A stretch of 64,000 nt of DNA, from positions 30,830,939 to 30,894,938 of the forward strand of contig OY855911.1 in NCBI GenBank assembly GCA_963693305.1, in the 5' to 3' direction. The stretch's first letter is position 1, and every line of letters begins with the position of its first letter. Source of the stretch: Meandrina meandrites (taxonomy: Eukaryota > Cnidaria > Anthozoa > Scleractinia > Meandrinidae). Below are positions 28,089 through 42,700 of this stretch, one piece after another. Under the pieces are notes generated by a model that had not been told where the DNA came from, made no database searches, and saw only the letters and a program-made list of their open reading frames with translations. The translations under genes were made by a program, and so were the position numbers.

Positions 28089-31000
28089 CTGTAAAACAAT
28101 GCAAAAAAGAAACACTCTGTTGTTCTCGTATCTAACACAGATATTTCAATGCTTCCTCACCTCTGGTTGAATACGAATTTGTATGGAATATTCAACCTGG
28201 TAGATCATGACCGCAGCTTCAACACTGAGTCAACAACAAGCCCTTTCAAAAGTTCTTTCTGGGCTAGGAGGCGAGGCTCAACTTTAATGGTGTTTGCTAT
28301 TGGTGTTTGAAAGTTAGCTGTAAACAAGAACCACAAGTAGCAATAGTCCCTAAATAGTCAAATAAGCATACATCAAAACTGTCTTAACATATTTATTACT
28401 GAAAAAGTGTATGAAGGTCTTTTTGGTAGTTTATCTGAAGAAATTATATCACCATTCAATCCCAAAATCCAAGTTAAACCTATGGCCTTACCAATACTTT
28501 TTCCAATTTGAGGTCTCTGTGAACTATTTCTCGTTCATGCATAAATTCCAGAGCACTAGCGATGTTTCCCGCCCACCGAATAATTTTTGTCATAGTTGCA
28601 GGGTCTGTGGATACTGCAGGTATGTTCTCAGGATGCAGGAAAATGCGTCTTCTCAAGCTTTCCTTGCAAAGTTCCATCACGAGGATCCCCCGCACGTTAT
28701 TCCCTTCCTTGAGTAGTGCCGCACCATAGAACTTAAGAATGAAGGGATAATTCAACTTCCATTTCCTACGAAAATAGGAACGTTAATTGTATACACAGGA
28801 GCCTTTTTTAAAACTCAAAACAGTCAATCTTTTACAACAAGTAATACATAAATCATGCAAGATAAAGTGAACCGTTTAATTGTGATTACTTTATAAAACG
28901 ATTTGTTTAAAAAGTACTTTTAGTTCAGTAGACATGTAAGTATAGTACGCTGCAACATCTTACTTTCACTACTTTTACTTTCTATGTGCAAAAAGAGTTT
29001 CTATATTGTCTCAGAATACAAGCCTGGCATCATGGCATTATGATTGAATTTAAAATTGATCTTAGCTTCGCAAGCTGTAATCAGGTAATTAATAGACTTT
29101 TTTGTTGAGTAACGTCAATTTTACTGACTTTTATATTTAAAAGTTCAAGCAACTTAACTGATCCTCATTCTCCTCTTCAAATAACTCAATCTATACATCT
29201 TATGATTCGCAAAGCGATGTGCAAGAGGCTACTTTAAAAACCTCAAGATCAATTTCAATATAAAACTACTGGAGGGATCTGTGTTTATAGCTAAAATGTA
29301 AAATGTTTAAAACAGATTTAAAAAATGTTAAAATTACTTTAAATTTTAGAACGCCTTCTGCTGTCTTTCTCAGAGAAAAATAATTTCGCATTTAAATATA
29401 CCTAGACTGATTTTATTCCCGAAAGTAACTTCCGTAAACGGACTGCTTTATTTCGCTAAATATGCTCACTTAAGCTTAATGTACATTTGGTGGCATGTAT
29501 GTTATTTCTATTTTCTACTGATTTTCTCTTAAAGCAGTTTGAATTCCCACACTTTAGAAAAGAGAAGATATCTGGGGCGAGCCTCATCTTGCATCTCGCT
29601 TGGGGGGCTGTTTTGGGTGGAAACATGTTTTCGTAGCGGAAATATGGTTTCCTTTAACAAGCCATAAATCAGTAACATTTCTAGACTGCGAGCAGTCTCT
29701 CTTTTGTGTTTGTACGGATTAAAAAAAAACTGTGGGGACGAACACGAAGCGAGCGCTAGGCTACATACAAACGGCGAAGCCGAAAGAAAAGCGAAATTTT
29801 TATCGGAGGTGTCAATGTGCCATTGATGCAAACTGTCAAAGTGCATCAGAAATGCCTTTTTTGAAACCATTGCAGTCTCTCTTTTAGCTTCTTTTTGATT
29901 TCCCTTCGGCGCTCGCGCTACTCAACGCTCGCGTCTTTGCCGCTCGTACGTCGCGCTCGCTCGCTTCAGCGTTCGTCCCGCGGATTTTAATTGGTACCCC
30001 ACTCCTCCAGGGGAAATGTGATGTTCCATTACTCGGTGTCATAACCGACACGAGATCATGAAATGATTATCAAATATTATTTCAGACAACGTTCCTATCG
30101 AAAAAGAAATTTGCATCTTGAGCGTTGAATGCAACAATTATACCTCAATGCCACTGTTTCAGCAAGGAAACCACTTGCGTTAGAGCTGTTTAGCTCGTCT
30201 TTCCACACTTTCAAAGCCACGGGCCGCGCTTGTATCCGCGTCTTTAACTTTCCTCGATAGACAGAGGCAAATGCACCAGATCCAAGGAGTGAACTGCTAT
30301 CGTCGTTCCATTCCAACTCTTCGCAAGCGATGTCCATGGTGCCTACTTCTTTGATTCCGAACATGGCCATGTTGTCCCTAAGACGTAAACTCCTCTGGTA
30401 CAAAGGTTTATAGAAATCTTCCATTTTTTTCTGTAAGCGGTCTTCATCTATCAGCTGTCGACATAGCATTTTGTCAGCCTCGATGAGCTCAGGAATACGA
30501 GCGACAATTTGTCTGAGACAAATTTGCGACTGTTCTAGCTGTTTACCCACGTACGACCGCAAATTCTTCTCCTCAGCTTCCTCGCTTAGAAATTTTTCGG
30601 AAACGGTCGCCACGAAGCCAAATTTGTCTTTTTTGTATTCTCTTTCTTCACTCCAGTGTTCCAGCTTTTCTATGAAGGCCATTATCATAACCACAGGAAC
30701 GCCGACTACCATAGCAGCCAAACCAACTGGAACCCAAATGGGACTTGTGACGCCAATGATAACTCTTTCGGCTACGCTTAAGTTGTCTGGAGCCAGAGGA
30801 ACACTGGCTGGACTGGCGGCATCATCCCCTATGACAGAACTCTCCAGATTTTGAAGCTTTTCCTCGACAAAGTTGAATTTCTGTTCAAAGTACTGGAGCA
30901 GAGAGGTCCGAGCATCGGAGAAGACATGGTTCTCTTCTTCCCAGGTTGCGATCACGTCCTGAAGTCGCTTCATGAGCGCTTTTTGTATATAGTGCTTTGT

Positions 31001-34000
31001 CATCACCCAGCTTTCTTCAGCGTTTGGAATATCATCCAACGTCCAAGAGGTAAATTTTTTCTTCACGTCAGAAGACTTGAGGTATTTGGATAGTGCAGTA
31101 ACAGCGTGGTCAGTTTTGTACTCCAGATACTCCTGAAGCTCCTTCTTAACTGAACTCTGCTGTTTCTCAATCATCACGAGGCGTTCAGTGATAAACATCA
31201 TTCTCTCAATGACTTTTGCGCGCTCGTTGTACGAATTACGAATGAACGCTTTTGTTACGTAAGCCATGCGTGAAAGGAGGTAATCAAGCCACCTGAAAAC
31301 GAGAAACATTTTATTTAGTTATTTAGTTATGAAGTTATTTCCTTCAGTGTTAAAAAATGCGATAAAAAATCTACATTATATTTGTAGCGCTAAAAGCAGT
31401 TATTAAATGGAACGTAAGCTACTTCCAGTTCCCCTCGCAATCTAGCAGTATTTCCCCTGGCGCAGAGGGGTACCAATCAAAATTTTATATGGGGAGTCTC
31501 CGCCCTGAGGTCCGAACACTTAATTTAGCAGAAAAGGCAACCATTTAATATACCTCCCATAGAAAATGGCACGCCTTTTATTTTCTTACAGCTGAGATAT
31601 TGCATCCTTTTTTCTAAACTTCTCACTTGAGTAACCCCTTAAAATACTCGTGCCAGAAGAATCAGTCTTAAGGTAAGTCTGTCCACTATAGGGAGTACCC
31701 CCTCCGCTCCCTGGCTCTTTCGTAGACAAAAAATAATAGTTCGCATTAAGGTTAAGGCCTTGTTCATAAATAAATGCTTGCTTATTCATGCCGTTAGGAC
31801 AAATGCCTTGCATGGCCGATATATGTGCCGATACGTTGCAATGTAGCCAAAAATATATATTTATTTACCTACCCTTGGATTGGTCATGCATTTGTATGCT
31901 CTATTTATGGCAAAAAGCTCGCCACGTTGTGTCAATCTATATTTAGTTTACACAGGGTTCGTACAAAAAATCGCAACCATTTTTCCAGGACTTTTCAAGG
32001 ACTTATCAAGGACCAAATTGAATTTTCAAGGATCACCTACCAGGAACGTATTTTCACAGATGATATATAAATGAAACATTCCCAGTCCAAGATAACAGGT
32101 TTCTAAGGCTTCAAGTGTTTGCTCCACGTCCTTCTCTACGTTTTTCAGTTCACTTGTCTTGTCTCATTATTAGCTGCTTTTACAACCGTGTTTTACAGTG
32201 TTTGAAGTTGCTTTACACAGGAAAAGAATATCAAAGTCTATGCACAGCAAATTGGTTTCAATGCCACTACTTTTAAAGTTGAAGAAAATTCAAGGACTTT
32301 TCAAGGACTTACACAGAAATTCAAGGACTTTTCCAGGAAAAATGGAATTCAAGGACTTTTCAAGGACTCCCCCTAAAATCCAAGGACTTTTAAAGACTGT
32401 GCGAACCCTGTTACAATACAATTTAACTTGTTGGTTGGTTGAGACATTGTCTCCTATAAAAGCTTTTACACGAAAAAAGAGTTCAATTTGTCCATGTAAC
32501 GGGAAGTTCTTTAGGTTAGGAGTTTCTTGGGTGATACAACTTGCATGCTTCTGTGGTGGTTAAATCTGCGTTGATACCTTCCCTAAACTTTTGACATTGC
32601 TGTTATACCCTCCATGCCCTTGCCTTAATCTTGTTCAATCCAGCCCTTGTGTTGCTGGGGAGATATGGAAGCCCTGTCAATATGGGCTTGTTCTAGGGAG
32701 GCTTTTATTTTGTGCGTATTACCTGAAGTTGCGTTTAGCGTGCCACAGGGCCGTAGTTATTAAAGTAGTTATTATTAGCTGTCAAAACGATTTCAAGGGG
32801 GGGGGGGGGGGGGGGGCATTTCAAGGTCTTTCAAATCTCAGGATTTCAGCTGGTCATCTCGGACTTTTGGCTCTCAGAGAATCGTTTTAACTGGTAAACC
32901 AGTTTCCATGCTCCCAAATATACTTACTATATGGTCTTTCATCTGAAAGTATTTCCGGCTTAATGATATTAATGTTTTATAAATGATCTGCTGCAGTAAA
33001 TGAAAAATAACTTTTCACTTGATTTCCTTTCTAAAGACCTAAACGACCTCCAGAACACATACTATTAGGTAAAAATTAAAAAGCACAAAAGTTAATATTA
33101 TTTCTCACTCATGGAAGAAATTTTGATTACCGTCAACCGTCAAAATAGATAACATTTAATCGTCAACCGTCAAAGCAAGCCCCCTCTCCCCACCCCCCTG
33201 TGCTTTAAATGCTCGATTATGCATATACAACAAACAAGATCCTGGATTTCAGCTCACTGGATTCCAAGTTTCGCCGTCCAAGATTCCAACTTTCAGATGG
33301 CAGTAATTTCTTCGACTCAAGAATTTCCATATTACCCATATAAGGGGTTTCACACACAATCCTGACAGTATTTAATTATATAATTAAATTATATTATTGA
33401 AATATAATATAATGTACCAGTACCTCAATAAAAGAGTTACAGCTATCCAAAAGAATTTACCTCCATTGAATCTGTAGTCTCGCTTCAATACTTTTCAAAA
33501 CCATGGATTTAACTCCATTCATCAGGCAAGTAAATTCCTCGGTGACAATTCCATAGCCCTGGGCGTGCATCGCATTGGTTGATGACATGCATATGATCTG
33601 AGAATCTGGGTCTAAACTGGGCCAGCACTGTGTGAGTTTTTTAACGATGTGATTCTTAACCTCATCAGCCTCGCTCGGATAAATTTGGTCCCACTTGTTG
33701 CACACAAACAGGGCACGAGTGGGCGAAAATTCCGTGTGTTGGTCAAAGGAAACCTTTCTAGAGAGCTCGAACAGTTTTTCCACCTAGAGACAAATAAAAT
33801 AAAATAAAATGTTTAAAATTTTAAACATTTCTTGATTGGTTAAACTTTAGATCGCCTAGTTGTTATATACCATAAATATCAAATGTTAACAAAATGCCTC
33901 AGTAACAGATGATTTGTTCAACATTCTCAAACTTGGAAAACAACCAGAACAACACACGTTATTACCTTTCACTCGTTTTGTTGTAGCACTTTTCAAATAA

Positions 34001-34743
34001 ACTAACCCTGTCTCGTTGAATTCCACCGGCATTTACAGTGTTGATTACGTAGATGAAAGCGAACGCCTCCGGAAGATATTCTTTAACCATGTTGTCCATG
34101 ATGGTGGATTCGCCAACACCAGGACTGTCCACAATAACGATTCCTTGCTACGAAGAGAGGAGATGGTGAAATGTAAGATATACGACGGAAACATAACGCA
34201 GCTGTACGATTTGTCTGAAAGGATGAAGTTATTGAGAGTGGAAATATTAAAATATATATATTACATAATGTTTAAGAAATTGTGTGCGCTAGGAGTGGTC
34301 AGTCGGACTTCACTATATTTCCAAACAGCTCATGGCGTTTAGGAGCAGCGTGCTGCAAATGGTCACTTAATGGACTTTTTAACTGAACGGTAAAATTTTA
34401 CGCTGATAATTCCTTATTTAATTTTTAATACGCTTGATTTAGATGCCCTTCATTCGCTTTCTGTGCAATGTGTGTAGCAGGACTAAGTGGACGTTCTGAT
34501 TAAAATTACGCTAGGATGATTTTGGTTGTCATCAAAAAAGCAGGGGAAAGATTCATAACGAGTTAACCGTTACATGAATGAATCCGGTTCCCATTAATTA
34601 AGCTTTAAAGTAATAGTTTTCACTTTTTACTCAGCAAAATACGGAGTAAGTTGCAGAAGCAAAATTTCTGGAACTAACATTTATTTCAACGGCAGAACTT
34701 TTGAAAGTAATCGTAACCGGAAAACGTCCATGACGGGTGAAAA

Positions 34744-34774
<31 letters not shown>

Positions 34775-34797
34775 ACAAACAAACAAAGAAACAAACA

Positions 34798-34849
<52 letters not shown>

Positions 34850-36666
34850 TTTATCTAATGTCAGAGTATTTGGCACAATTGTGGACACTGTAAATTAGCA
34901 AACAAACATTACAAATAGAGCAGAAATTTACTTCAGGAGTGACTGATTGCGTTCGGTGCAATGAATAAACCCATTTGGGATCAGCAGGGGAACACTCGAA
35001 AAGCTTGTAAATCATTCGCCTAACTGATCAATAATGACCAGTGCAATTAGTTAATTAGCTAGTTTATGACTTGCTGCTTACAGGCAAGGATTATTTTTCC
35101 TTTTTCAAGAGTGCAGCTTATAATTAAACTCAAGGACTAAGCATTGTCTCACGATAATAAATTAGGTACCAACCTTCAGCAAGCTGTGTGGCCAAAATAG
35201 TTCAATTTTCTTATAGTCCGACCCCTTCTCTCGATTAGTCTTTACATGGACAAAGGAAGCGATCTCTTGAAGATGGGTTTTTTGAGAGGCTTCCATCGAC
35301 TGACTAAGCCACAGAGTCTTCTCCGTTAGCCCTGTTTTGGGATCTTTGTCTTTAAAGTGCGCCACTAATTTGGGCTTCGTTCCGTATTTGAGCTCACAGA
35401 TGGTCGAAGTTGTGCTGAGAACGGAGTAAGGAAGAATTCGTTCTCCAAGAATGAGATTCAGTAAGGTGCTCTTACCAGAACTCGTCTCACCTTAAAATAA
35501 AGTCTCAATCAGTTATAGTGCGACTTCTTGAATTGAACTTTGGCACTTGAAACAAAGTTAACCAGTTTTGGGCGGTTTTCAACGGCTTCGGTTTGGTTGT
35601 CACAAAACGAAATTCCAATCTCATTTTTTTCGAGTAAAATTAATATTCAGGATGGTGGATACTAAAGAGAAGTCCATATTATACAGAAGTATTCAAAGTA
35701 AGTTATTTGCCTTCACTTGGTGTTATTTTTTTCTTTTTTTTCTTTGACAGTTAAAATCGAATTAAAAAGATTTATGTACTTTTGGCCATACTGGATTTTA
35801 GAAGAAATTTTAAAACTCAAAGCCATGCGACAGTAAAAGTAAAGTTACAGAAAAAGGCCTCTTGAGAGAAAAGAAATTCTTCACGTACAAAAACAGGCCA
35901 ATATGCAAAGTTCCAGTGAATACCCAGACGACCATTCGGTCTTGTCTCGTACGTTTTAGGCTTTGATCTGACAACGTCAATTGAAATAGCTGTATGCTGA
36001 TTACATGTACGTGATTATAACAGTATTTCTTTAACTCACTTTGCTGTATTGTGAATGTTGTGAATACTTTTACTGCAAATTGCTAGTAGCCTGAGACAAG
36101 AAAAATCACGAATAAAGCAAGGAATGTCTCATATAAGGAGTGGGTGCTATTAATGAGGGGCTTAGGTCTCAAAAGTGTTAACCGTCAACTGACAAGTAAG
36201 ATAAACTTTTTTACTTTTAAATGGTTAGAAATAAACCTCCGGCAGACAATTAAATGGATGTTTTTTTAAGGTCACGTCTTAATTTTTGATAACTGTGATA
36301 ATACCACCAAGTGAGTCTAGAAGAAATACAATAACATAAATATTGCATCATTAAATGGAACCTGGGAAAAAAACCAAGCTCCAGATGGGTTTTGAACACA
36401 CGTCCGTCCGTGATCTAGTCGGTGCTCTAACCACTGAGCTAATGGAGACTCTATGGTGAGCAGGGGTGAAATGTGGGCATATGACTAGAATCGCATCACG
36501 CGGTCACATAGTTAAATCAGGACAGATACATATGACTCATAACTGCATCACGCAGTCACATTAAGGCATATCTGAGATGCAACCATCCAACCACCAATTG
36601 AGTCTAGAAGAAATACAACAAAATAAAAATTGCATCATTAAAGGGAACCTCGGAAAACAAACGAGC

Positions 36667-36744
<78 letters not shown>

Positions 36745-39700
36745 AAGCCCGGAAAACAACTAAGGAGCAAATAAAGAGGACCAGATTTAGGTTGAAAGTT
36801 CCAAGACCGTTCACATCTTTTGTTTCGCGCTCATACACTTTGCACGAGTTATGTAATCCCAATGTTTCTATTGGCTAGTTGTATGAACACAGGCAACCAC
36901 CCACTGCATTTTGTCAGTTTTTGTGAGCAATCAACCCCCAAAATAGCGATCAAAAACCTATAACAAAGAACTTTGCCGGTCTTCATAACTATTTTTCTCT
37001 ATTAAACTTTGTAATACTTAAGCGCACACTAGATTAATGTATTTGATTGATTTAGGAAGGGTGTTTTATTAATTCATACCCCACCTGCAACAAGTACAGT
37101 ATATTCCTTCTGTTCAAGGTTCTGTTTGTGCAAGGCGATTTTTTCTTTGAGATTCCCCAAATTCTTCTCCAAAAGAGCTCGAACTTTGTTGTCCATGCTG
37201 CTCAAACAAACCTCCGTGTCCTCGTAGAATTTGTGCAGGGTTGCTCTTTTTCTCTCATCTTCCTTCTTAGCCTCCGTTAACACCGAAAAGGGCTGATTAG
37301 AGGAATACATAGCAAGAGTTAAAGTGCCCTATGTTTAAATTTTTGATTTTCATTGTTTTACATTTTAGTATACAATTAGACTTGTTTTACTTATCATACC
37401 AAATTTCAATCAATAACGAACATCAGAAGTCATTTCATTTTAACATTTTTTTTTCTGAGAATTTACGACCGCCACTAAAAAACCTTGTTCTTATGCTTGG
37501 TTGCGAATGGGATAAAGTGACGTCACATGCTCAAAAATACCTCATTGGCTTAAACTGTAATAGCAATCAACATAGGAAATTACACGAAGAACAAGTCTAA
37601 ACTTTTTTAGGCTTTTCGCATGACTAGAAAACCATAAATTTATACTTAACTTGCCGTTTCATAGTTTGCCTGTTCCCTGAGCGGAGAGCCTGGGTACAGG
37701 CTGCACAAGTCGAAATCAGTTTGTCATGTCCCGATCGATCGCTACTCTGGCCGATTTATTCTCACCTCCTTTGCCATCCAACTGGATTTCTTCTCTGAAC
37801 TTTTCAGCTTCATTTTCACGCGCTGCTTCATCTCGTCCAACGTTCGAGTTCCTCTGAGGGAAACTTTCAGCGAATTCATTAGTTGAAGCATTTCCATGAC
37901 ATCGTTAATCGCGTCAACGTGTGTTGACTCACGAGACGCCACGCTTGAAGGCGATATCTAAAACATAAGCATTAAGTTAAACTAAATGCATCAGTTTTTA
38001 AATACTCCGATTTTAAGGAAAGACTAAAAAATTGTTAAAGTACGGGATTTACTTTCAGTAAGATCCCGTTCAGTGTCAGTGTGTTAAAAATTTCTCTGGA
38101 GCGGTTTCAGAGCCACCTTAAATTTTGGGAAATTTAAGGTGGCTCTGAAATCGCTTCAGAGAAATTTTTTAACTTTGGAAAAAGTTGCATCTTAACATGC
38201 CAATCATTATTCAACAATAAAAAATGGGAGTCACCGGACTCGTTTTGGAGTTCGAGAACTTTAAGGGAAAATTAAGGTTTTTTTTAACAGGTTAAATTGT
38301 TGCTATAGTAACCAGTGGCGTCATAAAAATGACTACAACGTATTCAGCATTTATTGGACATTTGTTTGATGTCATTATTGTAGCAGCAACTGATAAAGAT
38401 TTATAGTACTGGCCCATTAAAGTTTAAGAGCTTGAAAGTCAGACCGTTGCGAGCCTCCTTAATTAAGAAGAATAAATTGGTGAATTATTACTTGTATTGG
38501 TTTTGCGTAAGCCTGATTCAGTTGAGTTGGCGAGATAAAAAGCAATTTACAACAAATTTAGTGAATTCAGTTTTTGAACAGTGACATCTTGATAATATGA
38601 GTACTTCGGTTTTATGATGTGTAGGTTGGATGTGTGCTGTTGTGATAGAAAAGTTCATTTTTGTTTGTTCTTTCCTTGTTTTTCAAAATGCTTGAATAAT
38701 TATATTTCTTTAACATATCTGTAATGGAAAGTAGAAGTAACACATAAACAGAAGTATCGCTAATTTATCAGTTTATTTATGGAAACAGTGTAAGGTAGGT
38801 AGCGTTGTATTTCATTGAAATCTGAATGTAACCGATAACAGATACAATTTTTCACAGATACTTTTGAAAACTCGTTGTTATTGTTGTCTTGTTGTCTTGT
38901 TATTATTGTATGGGGTGTTTTTGCATTGGTATTATGTGCAGAGCTATTTATCCAATCTTCATTTTTATAGCTAGAGAGCTGGTTTGTCCTTGCAGTAGTT
39001 TGCCAAAAGGTCTTGCTAGCAGCAGGCTACATATCAAGGGTCAAGAAAAAGACGACACTTTTTAGTTTTAAAGGCATGTTTCGACAGTTTCAACTGCCAT
39101 CGTCAGGTACAGTGTGCGAATGAATTTGAATATTTAAGCTAATATACAAGTTTTAATCAATAGGTGTTACAAGGAATAGCATAAACGTAAATATAAAGTA
39201 CATAGATTGACACCACAAGAACACGTGCAGAGAAACGAACTAAGACGAAAGTGACAAATAGGCGAATTCGGCTGACGTGTTTGCATCATTGTTGCCAACC
39301 AATGCAGATCATGCGATGATCCATTTGGGAGGTTACAATTGTTCTGTTTGTACATAGTCCCATGCACTCAGTTGCGTATGACAAATTGTATAATCGTAAC
39401 CTCCCAAATGGATCATCACGTGGTCTGAATTGGGTGGCAACAATGATGTAAACACGTTAGCCGAATCCTTCTATTGACATGATGAAGTTGTTGATTTACA
39501 GCGGGCTTCTCCCAGTTGGTATGTAAAGCTTCCTTGATATTATTTTGGAATTTGGTAGCAGTAGAGTCCAAGATTGTGAATGACTCAGCAAAACACGAGT
39601 TCATGCATTCTTCTAAAGCTCTAAGATCTGGTAAACATGAGAGCCCTTATCGGAATACAGATGCTCAGTACGCGCGTGGAAAAATGAAGAGTAGTTTTGC

Positions 39701-42700
39701 CAATATAGCTAACATTACAGTTAATGCACATACGTTCGATATCTTAATTGCTGCAATAACCGTTGACCAGCTGCCTAATCCTGTTTTGGGAATTTGTAAG
39801 AATGTGTATCACTTTCACTTAGCCTGTTACTTGAGTAAATCTGTCTGTCCTTTCAACTCTGTGCAACATGAGGCTTGTTAATGTACTGATTAACCACCTT
39901 CTCTCACACTCATTCATTGACACTCTCACACTGTATACTAACGATGACAGTTAAAACTGTCAAAACATGTCTTTAAACTAAAAGTGTTGTCTTTGTCCTC
40001 GTAGTTTGCAAAAATGTAATAATAAAGCCATGAATAAGATGGATATGTATCAGAAATATTAGAACTGTCAAAAATGTGTTTCAAAGTGAAGACTGTCTAA
40101 TGAACAGAATGAGTGATAGTGGGAACAATACAGCAACTTAGGAAGAAAGCAGCAGCAGAAGAAATGATGTTCATCTGGCCCTACTGGAGTACCGTAACAC
40201 ACCTATAATATTAGGCCTCAAGTACTCATCAGCACATTTGCTTTTCCTCAAAGTCACCGAAGAAACACACATATCTCTGTTGGCCCAAAGGTAAAAAAAA
40301 AAATACTATAACCGTGCTGCCAGTACCTAGCCCCCACTTGAGGTGAATTTCGCCATTGTCCTGGAGAAGCATGAAGCACCACGTTCATTTAAAGTAAAAA
40401 CTGAAGATGGCCAAGCCCACAGTCGAAGTAGAAGATCACTAGCGTCAGAATCACCCCAATTGAACCATGTTGAAGCCCAAACATTTGCAACAACACACCA
40501 GGCAACCAAGGAAGCACCCCCGTCAGTTCCCAGCACAGCTTCAAAGGCAGCCTCCCACGAGATGGGAGTAGTCATACCAAAATGAAGCGCCCTTCGCCGA
40601 TGCCTCAAGAGCCTGCTAGGAGAACCTCTGACAGACTGCGCATCAAGCCTGAATGATTGGATGATAAAGAACATTAAAAACTTTGAACTTTGAGAAATAG
40701 AACCTGCATGAAATATGTTTTGAAAACGTTTGTTATTAATACAGCAGGACAGCTTGGGCCTTTGATGTTATAATTTTCTCTCCTTCTCATTTCCTTGTAT
40801 TTGTTGTTGTTTCGTTAACAAAGGGGAATGTCACATATGTAACCTAGCCCGGTTACAAAGGTAACCAGGCCATCCCTTGGCCATTGTTGTAAATCTGGCT
40901 GTCTCGAAATACACGTGTCTTCTCAGTCTGTTACAGCTACTTTCCTATTCTTTCCCTTCGAGCGGTAATCCACCTTACCCGAATGAAAGCAGACCCTAAG
41001 AGTTGGCCTGCTCTTTTGCTATATCTTGTGTTAGCCGTTTAATTTTTCTTGTACTGGTTTTGAAAGCTCAGCTCTAACGGAATATCGGGAGGGCTTCTTT
41101 ATTTCGAAGAAAGTCGAGAAAGGTAAAAAGCCTATGTAAATGCTGAGCACAAGTTCATGCTTAAAACGTTTCTTGCTCGAAAAATGATTTACTTCCAATT
41201 CACTTCGCGTTTTGTTGATTTTGCTGTAAAGGTACTGGCTTCAAATCCAACGTGTTATGTATTTATTGTAATAATTTGACAATATATTTTTTGGTGACCA
41301 AGAAGAAGGCAATTAAGTATATAAGCTGATCCCCTGTATGCTTAAAATGCACAGAATAACCAAACTCGCAGCCAATAATTAAAAAATTAAGCCGGTCTTA
41401 CCTGACCTATACCAAAAAAGAACTCTTTGCATTTTTTGTACTCCTCCTCTGCAATTGTGGTTTTCAGTTTCAACTCTTTAAGACCGAGCTTTTCTAAAAC
41501 ATCCGGTGTTACGAGCTTTTGTTGGGCCACGTTATTAAGATGGCCGCTGCAGTAATCCTCCCACAGTCTTTCAAAGATTTGTGATGAGCTACATGCCACT
41601 GTTACCAACAAACTTCCTACCCGGTAGCTTACAACACCGACTCCAAGCCGAACTTTCAAGTACTCTAGAAATTCGTTGAAGTATTCAAGAACAACTTTCC
41701 AGATGTAAGATTCTGCTGGAGCACTCTGGCGATTTCCTTCAAGATGTTCTCCAAATCCCGCCTCGGCACTTCCAGACTGTTGTTGCTCTTGGTTTATAGG
41801 TACCGCCACCATTCTTTCAGATCCCACTGCTACTTGTGATGTAGGAAGCACAGGCAAATAGCTAGAGGCAATGAGTTGTCCACCCTCTGACATTTTTTCC
41901 ACAACGATTTGAATAACAGTTGTTACACAATCTAAAGGAAAATATATGCAATCAAACTGTCTTTGATATATTCAGACCGGATCATTTTTATTCTTCTTGG
42001 GCAAGCAATGGTGGTGGTTAAGGACTGCCCTAATTATTAAACTTGGGGTTATCCGCGGCGATATGGGTAAACGATGAAATTAGACTGTAAGCAGACGGAT
42101 TCGGCTAACGTATGCGTTTACATCCTTTTTGCCACCCAATTCAGATCATGTGATGATTCATTTGGGAGGCTACCTGAATTGTTCTGTTTGAGCGTACTCC
42201 CATGCACTCAGTTGTGTGTGACAAGTTGTGCAATTGTACATGTAACCTCCCAAAATAAATTATTACGTGGTCTGAATTGGGTGGCAACAAGAATCTAAAC
42301 ACGTTAGGCGAATACGTCTACTGAAAGTAAGAAACACTGAATAATGTTCAGTTCGAAATTGCGATCGGGATTCACGTCACCGAAGATTGAGAAATTCAAG
42401 AAATAAAAACCATTATTAAATTCTCCACCTCGGATAATGCAATTCTAGCTTTCTGATTGGTTCACTAGATCTCGGTTATCAGCCATTATACCTGCGTTTG
42501 ACCTTATATGGGAAACGAGTGCGGCAAGTGCCGCTCAGTTTTAAAAATTTTCCTGCGGGAAGCGAAAGTTCCATCAGAAAAACGGCAAATTTGGCGAAGT
42601 TTATAAGCTTATACAAGAAATAATCGACAGTGCCTTCCCTAAAACCACACAAATACCACAAAATGCCATAGTTGACTCAACTACAAAAAACTGAAAGAAT

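Larger units (their letters stand above)
39038..40015 (-). pseudogene. Decayed GIY-YIG retroelement with inverted terminal blocks
   Basis: The block at 39045-39118 recurs inverted at about 39940-40000. Between them the minus strand holds decayed GIY-YIG-like sequence (CNVSYIGKTTLHFSTRV) and then FAESFTILDSTATKFQNNIK and WEKPAVNQQLHHVN, in several frames with stops. This is the C-terminal endonuclease of a Penelope-like or related retroelement. A foldback element (39249-39475) is nested inside. Confidence 0.6.

Noticed and set aside
30471..30854. Plus-strand ORF of 127 codons
   Set aside because: Antisense shadow of gene B exon 8; composition is unlike a protein and no splice context is seen.
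36561..36862. RERERE and LSLSLS ORFs on both strands
   Set aside because: Translation of a GA dinucleotide array, no gene.
40327..40674. Two opposite ORFs of 80 and 115 codons as host genes
   Set aside because: The plus frame reads as the tail of a gypsy-type integrase and the minus one is its shadow.
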